From: Marinilabiliaceae bacterium ANBcel2
GTDB lineage: Bacteria; Bacteroidota; Bacteroidia; Bacteroidales; Marinilabiliaceae
Assembly (NCBI GenBank): GCA_029688995.1
Contig: JARULA010000003.1
Coordinates: forward strand, 214,246 to 278,245
Direction: 5' to 3'
Length of the DNA stretch: 64,000 nt
Shown here: piece after piece, positions 38,320 to 49,052 of the stretch
Layout of the letters: each line of letters starts with the position of its first letter
Numbering within the stretch: position 1 is the first letter of the stretch
Position numbers and translations under genes: made by a program
The notes under the pieces: generated by a model
What the model was told of the DNA's origin: nothing
The model's database searches: none
The model's input: only the letters and a program-made list of their open reading frames with translations

Positions 38320-39456
38320 ATGGAATTATTTTGGAATATCTTTTCGGCACTAATATTTGGAATGCTTGTGCTGCGTTTTTTTGTGGTGCTGTTTAATTTT
38401 ATTTCCGGAGTGCATCTTCCCAAAATTGCTGTTCATTCTTATCCAAAGGTATCTGTTTTAATTCCTGTTCGCAACGAAGAAGAAAACTTGCCCAAACTTT
38501 TATCTGACTTGCAAAAAATCGATTATCCAAACCTGGAAATTATTGTTTGCAATGATAACTCTACTGATAATACTTTAGGTGTACTGGAATCTTTTAAACC
38601 TTTTCTTTCAAATTTGGTTTATTTTACAAATAAGGAATTGCCCGGTGGCTGGATGGGAAAAAATTATGCCTGTCATGAGTTGTCTCAAAGGGCTTCGGGG
38701 AGTTACTTTTTGTTTGTTGATGCCGATGTTAGGTTAAAACCAGAAGCGATAAAAAAGGCCGTTGCTTTTGCTCAAAAAAAGAAGAAGGGGTTGTTGTCGA
38801 TTTTTCCTCAACAAATTATTGAAACATCAGGAGAGTTGATGACAGTGCCATTAATGAATTGGGTTTTGCTCTCGTTTTTACCGCTTAAGTCTGTTCAATT
38901 GCGCTGGTTTAGTTCATTATCTGCCGCTAATGGTCAGTTTATGTTGTTTAATGCCGTTCTGTATCTTAAGTATCAATGGCATAAAAAAGTAAAACATGTT
39001 GCTGTTGAGGATATTGAAATAGCCCGGTTAATGAAAAAGGAGAAATTAAGGATTGCTGTTTTTACCGGGAACAATGATGTTTCTTGCCGGATGTATAAAA
39101 GTGGGAGGGATGCAATTCAAGGGTTCTCCCGAAATATCCACCACTATTTTCGAAGAAGGCGATTGTGGATGCTTCTTTTTACGGCTTTGGTATGGCTCCG
39201 CTTTATTATTTTTTCGTTGCTGGGGCATTGGTGGTTCTTATTTATTGGTATCATACTTGTATTGATGATTAAGGTTTTGGTTTCAATAATGAGCCATCAG
39301 TCGGCACTTAAAAATTTGGCATGGCACATTCCACAACTTTGGGGCTTAACAAAAGTTGTATTTAAAAACATTGTTAATGGTAATAAAATAGAGTGGAAAG
39401 GAAGGGTTTATGAAACGAGCCATGTCGAACTCTTCAATAGACAGGAGCATGGCTAG
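38320..39456 (+). CDS. GT2-family glycosyltransferase (CruC-like)
   Basis: The 378-residue protein has an N-terminal GT-A domain (VSVLIPVRNEEENLPKLLSDL about residue 45-65, CNDNSTDNT, DADVRLKPEAI with the DxD) and two or three C-terminal membrane helices. Its architecture and position fit CruC, which glucosylates the carotenoid 1'-hydroxyl. The last ~15 codons, from about 39409, overlap a dispersed repeat also present near 46610-46718, so the C-terminus appears to have been rewritten by it. The family is well supported; the carotenoid role is inferred. Confidence 0.75.
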   Translation: MELFWNIFSALIFGMLVLRFFVVLFNFISGVHLPKIAVHSYPKVSVLIPVRNEEENLPKLLSDLQKIDYPNLEIIVCNDNSTDNTLGVLESFKPFLSNLVYFTNKELPGGWMGKNYACHELSQRASGSYFLFVDADVRLKPEAIKKAVAFAQKKKKGLLSIFPQQIIETSGELMTVPLMNWVLLSFLPLKSVQLRWFSSLSAANGQFMLFNAVLYLKYQWHKKVKHVAVEDIEIARLMKKEKLRIAVFTGNNDVSCRMYKSGRDAIQGFSRNIHHYFRRRRLWMLLFTALVWLRFIIFSLLGHWWFLFIGIILVLMIKVLVSIMSHQSALKNLAWHIPQLWGLTKVVFKNIVNGNKIEWKGRVYETSHVELFNRQEHG

Positions 39457-39478
39457 ATTGGTGAGTTCCATGTGGCAG
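39409..39478 (+). repeat. Dispersed repeat, copy A (overlaps glycosyltransferase 3' end)
   Basis: ATGAAACGAGCCATG is followed 31 bases later by GATTGGTGAGTTCCATGTGG. Copy B lies inverted at 46610-46718 with the same two ends and a different, longer middle. The left part encodes the final residues of the glycosyltransferase. Confidence 0.6.
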
Positions 39479-39500
39479 CTTAAAAACAAATTTTGGACTC

Positions 39501-40277
39501 ATGAAAGAGGTTTTAAGAAAAGGTAAAGCAATAAAACTTGTTTTATTTATTGTGATGTTGATAGTGGGTGAGGTTTCTTCAGCCGACAATATAAGAGAAC
39601 TCAATAATAAGTTTAAGGTCTACTTTCTGGCCGGAGATATCCCCGCCTGGAAAGAGGCTGTAGACAGTTTGCGCAATGCGCCGTTAAACAAAGATTCAGA
39701 ACGGGTATTGTTGTATGCCGAGTATGGTTTGATAGGAAATTATATTGGGGCAAAACGGAAAAGCGAGGCAAGAGTCGAGCTCCCATTTTTTGAAACGCGG
39801 CTTGAAAAAGCCCTTTCCCGTTATCCAAACGATGGTGAATTGTATGCATTTTTGGCTGCTTCGGTTGCTTATAATATTGCTTTACAACCCTTGAGTGCCC
39901 CATTTTTGAGCAGTACGCATACCAACAATATTCAAAAAGCATTGGAGTTAAGCCCCGATATGGGTTTACCGCTGGTTGAGCAGGCCAACTCGCTCTATTT
40001 TCGACCTGCGCTTGTGGGAGGTGACAAAGAGAAATCGATTGAAGTATATGAAAAAGCGTTTAATTTCTATCATAATAATAAACCCGGTCATTGGATGTAT
40101 TATAATGTTGGAGCATGGCTGGGGCAGGTATATGCCAATCAGGGTTATGAGCAAAAGGCAGAAGCAATTTACGAGTATTTGTTGGTAACAGCTCCTGATT
40201 TTTTATGGGTTAAAGATGAGTTGTTACCGCAACTTCAGGAGGGGAAGGCACAAGGCATCCGTTTTTTTGAAGATTAA
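39501..40277 (+). CDS. Secreted TPR-like protein
   Basis: The 258-residue protein has an N-terminal signal (LVLFIVMLIVGEVSSA, cleavage after about residue 28) and a helical mature part with two or three TPR-like repeats (EKSIEVYEKAFNFYHNN, YEQKAEAIYEYLLVTAPDF). It should reside in the periplasm. It follows the carotenoid glycosyltransferase by 44 bases and may ride on the same transcript. I see no catalytic motif. Confidence 0.65.
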   Translation: MKEVLRKGKAIKLVLFIVMLIVGEVSSADNIRELNNKFKVYFLAGDIPAWKEAVDSLRNAPLNKDSERVLLYAEYGLIGNYIGAKRKSEARVELPFFETRLEKALSRYPNDGELYAFLAASVAYNIALQPLSAPFLSSTHTNNIQKALELSPDMGLPLVEQANSLYFRPALVGGDKEKSIEVYEKAFNFYHNNKPGHWMYYNVGAWLGQVYANQGYEQKAEAIYEYLLVTAPDFLWVKDELLPQLQEGKAQGIRFFED

Positions 40278-40294
40278 GCCGGGATTCTACTTTT

Positions 40295-41353
40295 TTACGT
40301 GTTGAGGTTATTGTAGATCATTTCTTTTACTTTGTTTCTTTGAATTTTTCCTGAGATGGTGCGTGGCAATTTTTTTAAATTTATTATAGCTGTCGGGACT
40401 TCATATTTGGAAACTTCTTTTTTTATTTGGTTAAGGATGTTTTCAGGGGTTAAAAGTTCGCCTTCTGTAACCAATACTAGCTGTTCGCCCATTGTTTTAT
40501 GCGGAATGGATGATATTACAAAAGGGAGTTTTATTAAATGAGCAATGCATTCTTCTATTCTTTCTGGTGATAGTTTAATCCCACCACTGTTAATAATGTT
40601 ATCAATTCTTCCTGTGATTGAAAATGAGCCATTGGCGAATATGGTTGCCAGGTCGTTTGTTTTAATGGTTTGATTAGTAATGTAGGGAGCTTTTATTTGC
40701 AGGCAGCCCCTGTTGTCTGTTGATATTTCAACGCTTTTTAGGGGTGTAAAACTATTTTGCGGATTGTTCCCATTTATTTTTCTAATTGCAATATGGGTAA
40801 GGGTTTCTGTCATTCCGTAGGTCTCATAAGCTTCAAAAGGTTGTTGTTGAAGCATTTTGTCAAGTTCACTGCTTATTTTTCCACCACCGATAATTACTTT
40901 CTTCAGAAGTTGCAGTTTAGATGTGTCAGGGTAATTAAGCTGCTCCAGCATTTGCATTGGGGTGAAAGCTGCAAAATCAATTGCTTCATTTACGTTTAAT
41001 AATGGGACTGAGGAGGGTTCAACTGCAATTATTTTTAATCCTCCAACAAACGCCCTTACAACCTGCATTTTGCCGGCAATAAATGAAGTTGGAAGGCATA
41101 GGAGTGAGGTCATTCCAGTGTTCAACTCAAAATAAGAGAGGGTTCGTAAGGCTGAAGCCCTCATTGCGCTTTTGGGCATTTTTATCTTTAGGGGGGCTCC
41201 AGTGCTTCCTGAGGTTTGTACTGTGATATGCTGGTCAAGGTTAAGCCATTGCTGAATAAAAGCATATAGCTCTACTTGCCAGTTAACAGTTGTTTCATTA
41301 TCCGCCAGTTTTGAAAATGATTTTGTAGTATCGATAATTATATATGGTCTCAT
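40295..41353 (-). CDS. menE: o-Succinylbenzoate-CoA ligase-like AMP-binding enzyme
   Basis: I use the ATG at 41353 (352 residues, MRPYIIIDTTK); the longer frame is hydrophobic and unlikely. The AMP-binding motif TVQTSGSTGAPLK is intact, and AYETYGMTET, GRIDNIINSGG and PRTISGKIQR are the later adenylate-forming motifs. Length is short, as for MenE. MenE activates o-succinylbenzoate in menaquinone synthesis. No other men genes are in the window, so the substrate is by family only. Confidence 0.75.
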   Translation of the reverse strand: MRPYIIIDTTKSFSKLADNETTVNWQVELYAFIQQWLNLDQHITVQTSGSTGAPLKIKMPKSAMRASALRTLSYFELNTGMTSLLCLPTSFIAGKMQVVRAFVGGLKIIAVEPSSVPLLNVNEAIDFAAFTPMQMLEQLNYPDTSKLQLLKKVIIGGGKISSELDKMLQQQPFEAYETYGMTETLTHIAIRKINGNNPQNSFTPLKSVEISTDNRGCLQIKAPYITNQTIKTNDLATIFANGSFSITGRIDNIINSGGIKLSPERIEECIAHLIKLPFVISSIPHKTMGEQLVLVTEGELLTPENILNQIKKEVSKYEVPTAIINLKKLPRTISGKIQRNKVKEMIYNNLNT

Positions 41354-41482
41354 TCCGTTGATTTGTGTCAGTTTATTCAAAAATACGTAAATTTGAAGGA
41401 TTTTGAATTGGTCATTCTGAAAAACCATTTCATGCGTGTTCTTTCTGCCAAAGAAGGATATAATAAATTTAATGATATACGA

Positions 41483-42193
41483 ATGCAAATTCCTGTTTGT
41501 TTTATTATTGCAATGGAAGCAGAGGCGAAGCCTTTAATTAATGCTTTGAGTTTAAAAGAGGATGTTGATTTTGCTCCGGGGCTCCCTTGTCGTGCTTTTA
41601 CCGGAAGTTTTAATAATAACCCAATAGCATTGGTATTAAATGGCAAGGATGAGCAGTACAATCTTGATTTAATCGGAACACAGGCTGCAACACTGACAAC
41701 TCAGCTAACTATTGATTATTTTCATCCTGAATTGATAATAAGTGCAGGCACAGCAGGTGGATTTCAACGCAAAGGTGCCGAATTTGGCGATGTTTATCTG
41801 AGCTATCCTAATGTTGTTTTTCACGATCGGCGGGTGGATATTCCCGGATGGAAAGAGATGGGTTTTGGTGGTTATTCTGTAAAAGACATAAGAAGCATTG
41901 CCGATGAGCTTAATTTAAAGACCGGCGTGGTTACTACCGGAAACTCATTGGATATGTCGGCACAAGATGAGGCAATTATTGAGCAGTTAAATGGCGAAGT
42001 GAAAGAGATGGAAGCTGCCGCAATTGCCTGGGTGGCAACTCTTCACAAAACTCCAATGTTTTGTATCAAAGCGGTAACAGATTTGGTTGATACAGAACAC
42101 CCAACACAAGAACAGTTTATGACCAATCTTAAACTGGCGGTGAATAACCTTGCCATTAAAGTACAGGAGGTTCTTATAAAGTTATTGGGTTAG
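41483..42193 (+). CDS. 5'-methylthioadenosine/S-adenosylhomocysteine nucleosidase-like protein
   Basis: I use the ATG at 41483 (236 residues). The segment ISAGTAGGFQ and the C-terminal EMEAAAIAWVA with AVTDLVD match the MTA/SAH nucleosidase/PNP_UDP_1 family; the catalytic aspartate in VTDLVD is present. It would cleave methylthioadenosine or S-adenosylhomocysteine. Futalosine hydrolase is a related alternative, notable because menE lies next door, divergently. The shared upstream region 41354-41482 should hold both promoters. Confidence 0.78.
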   Translation: MQIPVCFIIAMEAEAKPLINALSLKEDVDFAPGLPCRAFTGSFNNNPIALVLNGKDEQYNLDLIGTQAATLTTQLTIDYFHPELIISAGTAGGFQRKGAEFGDVYLSYPNVVFHDRRVDIPGWKEMGFGGYSVKDIRSIADELNLKTGVVTTGNSLDMSAQDEAIIEQLNGEVKEMEAAAIAWVATLHKTPMFCIKAVTDLVDTEHPTQEQFMTNLKLAVNNLAIKVQEVLIKLLG

Positions 42194-42282
42194 CTTTATT
42201 CGCTTCTTTTTTTACACGCTTATTCTGATGTTATATTTACAATCCTTAACACCGGTTTTGGTTTGTGGATGGATTATATTTG

Positions 42283-42290
42283 TACTTTTG
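42283..42290 (+). promoter_or_regulatory. -7 promoter box for the ABC-F gene
   Basis: TACTTTTG fits TAnnTTTG. A TTG about 19 bases upstream fits the -33 element. It lies 61 bases before the likely start codon position at 42351. Confidence 0.55.
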
Positions 42291-42305
42291 CACTTCTTTT
42301 TGTGA

Positions 42306-43970
<1,665 letters not shown>

Positions 43971-44005
43971 TCCATGCCTTTTTTTTATTTATAAAAAAGT
44001 TAATA

Positions 44006-44431
44006 TTATTGATAAATATGGGTTTGGTATTTGAATTCGTTTGAGATAGCCTCGATTACGCACTCTGGAGCACGCATAGGTTTTCTTGTCTCTGCATTAA
44101 CAAATACCACTGTTGATTTTGCAGTGCAAATGAGTTGCTGGTCATTACGGAATTCAAATTTGAACGAAAACCTTGTTTGGGGTAACTCTTCTACTACGGT
44201 GGTGATTTGCAGGGGAACGTCGTAGTTGGCCGGACGGTGATATTTTAAGTTCATTTCAATTACCGGCATCATTATTCCTTTTTCTTCCAGGGCACAATCG
44301 TTTACACCATATTTACGAAGCAGCTCGGTTCGTGCCTGGTGGCAATAGGTTACGTAGTTGGCGTGATAAACATACCCCATTTGATCTACTTCATTATATC
44401 GGGGGCGTATTGTATAGTTTCCTTTTAACAT
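44006..44431 (-). CDS. Acyl-CoA thioesterase (YbgC/4HBT type)
   Basis: I favour the ATG at 44431 (141 residues, MLKGNYTIRPRYNEVDQMG); an ATG eight codons upstream (44455) also fits. The 4HBT landmark RYNEVDQMGYVYHANYVTYC (about residues 10-29) holds the catalytic aspartate. It hydrolyses short-chain or hydroxybenzoyl-type CoA thioesters in the cytosol; the substrate is unknown. Confidence 0.85.
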   Translation of the reverse strand: MLKGNYTIRPRYNEVDQMGYVYHANYVTYCHQARTELLRKYGVNDCALEEKGIMMPVIEMNLKYHRPANYDVPLQITTVVEELPQTRFSFKFEFRNDQQLICTAKSTVVFVNAETRKPMRAPECVIEAISNEFKYQTHIYQ

Positions 44432-44532
44432 TTTATCGATTTTTACAGGTTGCAAAAGTAGTAAAAGGTGTTGAATTGATGCTTATGACATTCTTTTTTC
44501 AATTAATGTCCACATTTTTTTGATGTTTCTTG

Positions 44533-45357
44533 TTAAATCTGAATGAGGTGCATATTCAGTGATTGTTTTTTTAAAATCATGGCTGATACAATGGATTTAT
44601 TAAATGGGATTTCTCCGATGACCGGGATGGTGTTTTTGCTAAATAGGGATTTAAGTCCGGATGAAATGTTTGGGTTTATATCGCATTTGTTGATTATTGC
44701 CAAAACAGGAAGATTAAACTGCTTAATTAGCTCAATTAGTCTTTGGGCGTCGTGAAGTGCCGAAGCCGATGGCTCAGTTACAATTATTGCCAAATCAGTC
44801 CCCGAAAGGGACGCAATAACAGGGCATCCGATACCCGGAGGGCCATCATTAATTATCCATCTTGCTGTATCTTTTTCTGCAACTTCACGTGCTTTTTTCC
44901 GGATATGAGTAACCAGCTTTCCGGAATTATCTTCGCCGGGTTGCATTTTTGCATGAATTAACTTACCCAGTCGCGTGTCAGATAAAAGCCATTGGTTGTT
45001 TTTGTTTTGGTTGGATGAGATCGCTCCTGATGGACACATCCGTTCACATAAACGGCAACCCTCACATTGATATTTATTAATGAAAAACCCTTTGCTTTGG
45101 TTGCCCTCTATTGCAGAGAAGTTACATAGTGACTGACATAATCCACATTTTGTGCAACGTAATTGATCTATGCAAGCCTCCCATCCGCTTAAAAATGTAT
45201 GTATTTCAGTTGGTTTTGGGTTTAGTATTAAGTGAAGATTAGATGCATCTACATCATTGTCGCACAGAATTACATCTTTAGCCAATGAGGCCAAAGCTGC
45301 TGTTACACTGGTTTTTCCTGTTCCGCCTTTACCACTAAGTATGGTTACTTCCTTCAT
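44533..45357 (-). CDS. MinD-type P-loop ATPase with inserted ferredoxin domain (first of two)
   Basis: I use the ATG at 45357 (274 residues). The deviant Walker A is SGKGGTGKTS near residue 8. Two 4Fe-4S cluster motifs are inserted: CTKCGLCQSLCNF and CEGCRLCERMCPSG (about residues 66-110). Such proteins (COG1149-type) come in pairs and are believed to handle iron-sulfur clusters or nitrogenase-like cofactors. It overlaps the partner by 23 bases, so the pair is coupled. The exact role is not established. Confidence 0.85.
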   Translation of the reverse strand: MKEVTILSGKGGTGKTSVTAALASLAKDVILCDNDVDASNLHLILNPKPTEIHTFLSGWEACIDQLRCTKCGLCQSLCNFSAIEGNQSKGFFINKYQCEGCRLCERMCPSGAISSNQNKNNQWLLSDTRLGKLIHAKMQPGEDNSGKLVTHIRKKAREVAEKDTARWIINDGPPGIGCPVIASLSGTDLAIIVTEPSASALHDAQRLIELIKQFNLPVLAIINKCDINPNISSGLKSLFSKNTIPVIGEIPFNKSIVSAMILKKQSLNMHLIQI

Positions 45358-46231
45358 GTACCAACATTTTTTTATTGATATTATCAATTATTTCATTGTA
45401 GCAGGTCTCTATTGAACCTGGTGTTTCCCCCTTTAGAAAACCAGATGACGCATAGGCCGAGGCATATTCTTTATTAAAAGGGATGGAGCCATAAGTTTCT
45501 GCTTTGTAATCTCTAATTACTTTGTAAATTTCATTGTTGCCCAATCCGGATTTGTTAATTATAATTCCATAGTCTATTTTTAATTCGTTAATCAGGTTGA
45601 GGGTTAGTTTCATGTCATGTACACCAAATGGAGTGGGCTCAGCTACAACAATAGCCATGTCGATATTTAATAGTGTTTGGGTGGCAGCACAAGATGTTCC
45701 CGGCCGTGAATCATATATTATAATATCATTTTTTTGCGGGATATTGTGTTTAAGGGCTTTAATTAACATGGTTTGCATGGCTGAGCCAATATTCAATACT
45801 CCTTCTGATAAGTAGCCGTTTCCCGAGATATTGTAGTGGTTTATTGTGCCGATGATTTTCTTTTGCAATTGAATGGCATTTTCGTTACAAATTATTTTAC
45901 AGGCCCCGCAAGAGTGGCATAAAGAATAATCTGTTTTGGTATACTTTACTGCCGGTATTACAGTAATTGCATTAAAGGCACAGGTGTTACTGCATTTTTT
46001 GCAAAAAGTACACAGGCTATTGTCAATTTCAGGTGCTTCCTGGTGTATGGGCAGTGTTTTTATGAGTTTTTTATTTGTAAAGAATAAAGCATCATTGGGT
46101 TCTTCAACGTCGCAGTCAACCAAGTGGACGGATGCTCCTAATCGTTTTTGGAAATAATGAAACAGCGAGAGTGAAACTGTTGTTTTCCCTGTTCCTCCTT
46201 TGCCACTTACAACTGCAATTTTATAACTCAT
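45335..46231 (-). CDS. MinD-type P-loop ATPase with inserted ferredoxin domain (second of two)
   Basis: I use the ATG at 46231 (298 residues, MSYKIAVVSGKGGTGKTT). The ferredoxin part contains CTFCKKCSNTCAF and CHSCGACKIIC. It is a paralogue of the next gene (44533-45357) and overlaps it, so the two proteins are made together. It lies 11 bases downstream of the NifX-like gene. Nitrogenase accessory genes of this type are also common in strains without nitrogenase. Confidence 0.85.
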   Translation of the reverse strand: MSYKIAVVSGKGGTGKTTVSLSLFHYFQKRLGASVHLVDCDVEEPNDALFFTNKKLIKTLPIHQEAPEIDNSLCTFCKKCSNTCAFNAITVIPAVKYTKTDYSLCHSCGACKIICNENAIQLQKKIIGTINHYNISGNGYLSEGVLNIGSAMQTMLIKALKHNIPQKNDIIIYDSRPGTSCAATQTLLNIDMAIVVAEPTPFGVHDMKLTLNLINELKIDYGIIINKSGLGNNEIYKVIRDYKAETYGSIPFNKEYASAYASSGFLKGETPGSIETCYNEIIDNINKKMLVHEGSNHT

Positions 46232-46242
46232 TATTGGTTTAG

Positions 46243-46584
46243 TTAATGGTCGCAATAATTATTGGTTAGCGTTAATTCGTTATTCAGGTATTTATTGATC
46301 AGATCCGGAGCCTGAATTTGTGGTGCGCCAACGCATACTCTAATATTGTTATTATGGAATAATGATATGGCTTTTTGACCCATCCCCCCCGCTATTATGT
46401 CGGTAGTCCCATTGTTTGACAGCCATTTTGGTAACACACCGGGTTCATGTGGTGGGGGCTGAAGTTTTAATTTCTCTACCACTAGATTATTTTCAATAAT
46501 AAATAGTTCAAAAAATTTACAATGCCCAAAATGAGCGTCTAACTTACCGTTGTCATCAACGGGAATTGCGATTATTTTTTTCAT
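46243..46584 (-). CDS. Dinitrogenase iron-molybdenum cofactor biosynthesis-type protein
   Basis: The 113-residue protein matches the NifX/NifB C-terminal small family: DDNGKLDAHFGHCKFFELF and DIIAGGMGQKAISLF are visible. Such proteins bind iron-sulfur or metal-sulfur clusters. It is the first gene of a run with the two MinD-ferredoxin ATPases, and a DUF134 regulator lies upstream. No nitrogenase genes are in the window. Confidence 0.85.
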   Translation of the reverse strand: MKKIIAIPVDDNGKLDAHFGHCKFFELFIIENNLVVEKLKLQPPPHEPGVLPKWLSNNGTTDIIAGGMGQKAISLFHNNNIRVCVGAPQIQAPDLINKYLNNELTLTNNYCDH

Positions 46585-46609
46585 GTGTCTATAATTAGTT
46601 TTTTAATTG

Positions 46610-46718
46610 CCACATGGAACTCGCCAATCCAGTCATTGGCTGCGCCGACCTACGATTCCCCTGTGTGAGAAAAGTATTGACTCCGTCGATCTCGCGATTC
46701 TCATGGCTCGTTTCATCT
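46610..46718 (-). repeat. Dispersed repeat, copy B (inverted relative to copy A)
   Basis: On the minus strand it begins ATGAAACGAGCCATG and ends GATTGGCGAGTTCCATGTGG, matching copy A at 39409-39478. The middle (about 71 bases) differs from copy A. It occupies much of the gap between the NifX-like and DUF134 genes. Confidence 0.6.
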
Positions 46719-46775
46719 GTATATGTTTTATTTAAGTATTGGGCACATTAATGGTTCGGTTTTAATATATCGGGG

Positions 46776-47192
46776 TTAACAGTTTTGTTTTGAAATCGGC
46801 TCAATATCGATAGACCCGCACAGTGCACATTTCTCATTATTTGCATTGTTTGGAGTAGAAAAACGTGCCCTGCAATTGTTGCACAGTAACCAGTTTTTGT
46901 CCATCCATGCATTTCCGTATTCGGTTTTAATTGTCCTTACTTCTACCATGGCTTTTGCAATTTTTCTGCGTGCATTTTCATATATCCTGGCAAATGTAGG
47001 TCTTGAAACGCCCATGATTTGAGAGGCCGCTTTATGATCCATTAGATCATAATCTGCAAGTTTTATGGCTTCGTATTCTTCATATAATAATCTAACCGGT
47101 TCCTTTTTTTCTGAACCACCATTTCCGTATGGTTTGTACCCTTCAAACAAGGGAGGGGCTACTATTTTTCTTAATCTTGGTGTCCTGGGCAT
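46776..47192 (-). CDS. DUF134 family regulator
   Basis: The 138-residue protein has a basic N-terminus, VRLLYEEYEAIKLADYDLM, and a helix-turn-helix KAASQIMGVSRPTFARIYENAR, as in DUF134. The C-terminal zinc ribbon has CNNC and CALC. DUF134 genes often lie beside MinD-ferredoxin/NifX genes, and a 24-bp palindrome sits directly upstream. I infer a DNA-binding regulator of the iron-sulfur module. Confidence 0.82.
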   Translation of the reverse strand: MPRTPRLRKIVAPPLFEGYKPYGNGGSEKKEPVRLLYEEYEAIKLADYDLMDHKAASQIMGVSRPTFARIYENARRKIAKAMVEVRTIKTEYGNAWMDKNWLLCNNCRARFSTPNNANNEKCALCGSIDIEPISKQNC

Positions 47193-47210
47193 CTATTAGT
47201 TTTTTACAAA

Positions 47211-47234
47211 TATAATGAGAATATTCTCATTATA
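47211..47234. promoter_or_regulatory. 24-bp perfect palindrome upstream of DUF134 gene
   Basis: TATAATGAGAAT followed by its exact complement ATTCTCATTATA. It is 18 bases upstream of the DUF134 start. A half-site ATTCTCAT occurs at 46697-46704, before the NifX-like gene. Likely the binding site of the DUF134 protein itself. Confidence 0.7.
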
Positions 47235-47427
47235 AAATTTGTTACGCTTTTTTTTAGAAGTTAATGCTGTATTTTTATTCGCATTTTTATTTTTGTGGTT
47301 TGTTTTAATGGGTTCTTCTTTAGTGCTTTATATGTGATTTTGGATCTGCTGGGTAATGGTGGAATGATATCACTCAGTAAAAAAATAGTGGATTATTTGC
47401 ATATTTGCATTTCAAAATGAAAAAACA

Positions 47428-48965
47428 ATGACTGCACCTGCAAAAAAGAAGAAGAGTTTTTTTGATTATTTTCTTAATTTTTTGGAAAAAGGGGGGGGAA
47501 TGCCTTACCGCATCCCGCAACACTTTTCGCCCTTTTTGCCGTTAGTGTATTGATATTGTCGGCAATTGGATTTTGGCTCAACTGGCAAGCTACCCATCCT
47601 GCCACAGGGGAAGTTATAACTACCATTAATTTGCTTTCGAAAGAGGGAGTTGCGCAAATACTTGAAGAAATGGTTCCCAATTTTACCAGTTTTGCTCCTT
47701 TGGGAATTGTTTTGGTTGCGATGTTGGGAATTGGTATTGCCGAAACCAGTGGGTTAATTGGGGTTTTTATTCGTATGTTGGTGTTATCGGCTCCCAAAAG
47801 CATCCTTACTTTTGTTATTGTTTTTGCCGGAATTTTGTCCAATGCTGCCAGTGATATTGGTTACGTTTTGCTTATTCCATTATCCGGTGTGATTTTTCAG
47901 GCCATGGGACGCCATCCTTATGTGGGCATGGCTGCCGCATTTGGCGGGGTTTCCGGAGGTTTTAGTGCCAATTTAATTATTGGCACCATTGATCCACTTT
48001 TGGCCGGTTTATCAGAGGAAGCAGCTCATATTCTTGATGATACTTATCATGTAAATCCTACAGCCAATTACTATTTCATGGTTGTTTCAACTGCCCTTGT
48101 TGCTTTTTTAGGAACATGGATAACAGAAAAGGTAATTCAGCCTCGTTTTGGTAAATATGAGGGAGAAGTTAAGCCTGAGACCATTGAGCCTTTATCTGCA
48201 AAGGAGAAAAAGGGTGTGGTTTGGAGTCTTGCTGTTTTTGTAGGATGGATTGTTGTTATAACACTGGGGGTTTTACCTCAGGATGGGGTTTTGCGTGGTG
48301 CTGACGGAGGGTTGTTATCGTCTCCCCTGATGACTGGTATCATCACCTTTTTATTTCTTATTGCCGGGAGCATGGGGATTGTTTATGGTGTCATTAACGG
48401 GGTGTTTAAAAATGATACCGATGTTGCAAATGGAATGGCACAGAGTCTGAAAACACTGGCTCATTATATTGTATTGGTGTTTTTTGCCGCACAGTTTGTA
48501 GCCTATTTTAAGTGGAGTAACCTTGGTGTTATTATGGCCATTACCGGTGCTGAGACTTTAGTTGAAGCTAACTTAGGGGTAGTGCCTTTAATGATATTAT
48601 TTGTGTTATTGGCTGCTTTGGTCAATATGCTTATGGGCAGCGCATCTGCCAAATGGGCTATTATGGCGCCTATTTTTGTCCCCATTTTTATGATTTTGGG
48701 ATACTCGCCTGAATTATCGCAGGCTGTATATCGGATTGGAGACTCCGTAACCAATGTAATATCGCCCATGATGAGCTTTTTTGCCCTTATTATCGCATAT
48801 TTTCAGAAGTACGATAAAAATGCCGGACTGGGTACTATCATTGCTACCATGATTCCATATAGTATTGCTTTTTTTATAGGGTGGAGCATTTTGTTGATTA
48901 TCTGGATAACTACAGGCTTACCACTTGGTCCCGGTGCCGGGTTGTTTTATGAGATGGGCGTATAG
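47428..48965 (+). CDS. Second AbgT-family transporter, frame disrupted at a G8 tract
   Basis: Start ATG at 47428 encodes [20 protein letters not shown], the cytoplasmic N-terminus, but an eight-G run at 47491-47498 shifts the frame. Downstream the AbgT frame continues ([45 protein letters not shown]) to 48965. By alignment with the intact paralogue at 8990 the frame would be continuous with six G. The gene is therefore about 500 residues with two extra bases (or one missing), by mutation, phase variation or sequencing error. Confidence 0.75.
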
Positions 48966-49052
48966 TTGGGATTTTGATCGTTCATTAAGTTTTTCTTAAT
49001 CCATTCATTGATGGCACTGGATTGAATGCTGTAAATTTATGATGGTTGTCTC

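Noticed and set aside
41377..41661. Reverse-strand frame over the nucleosidase gene
   Set aside because: It is antisense to a well-supported gene and has no family features.
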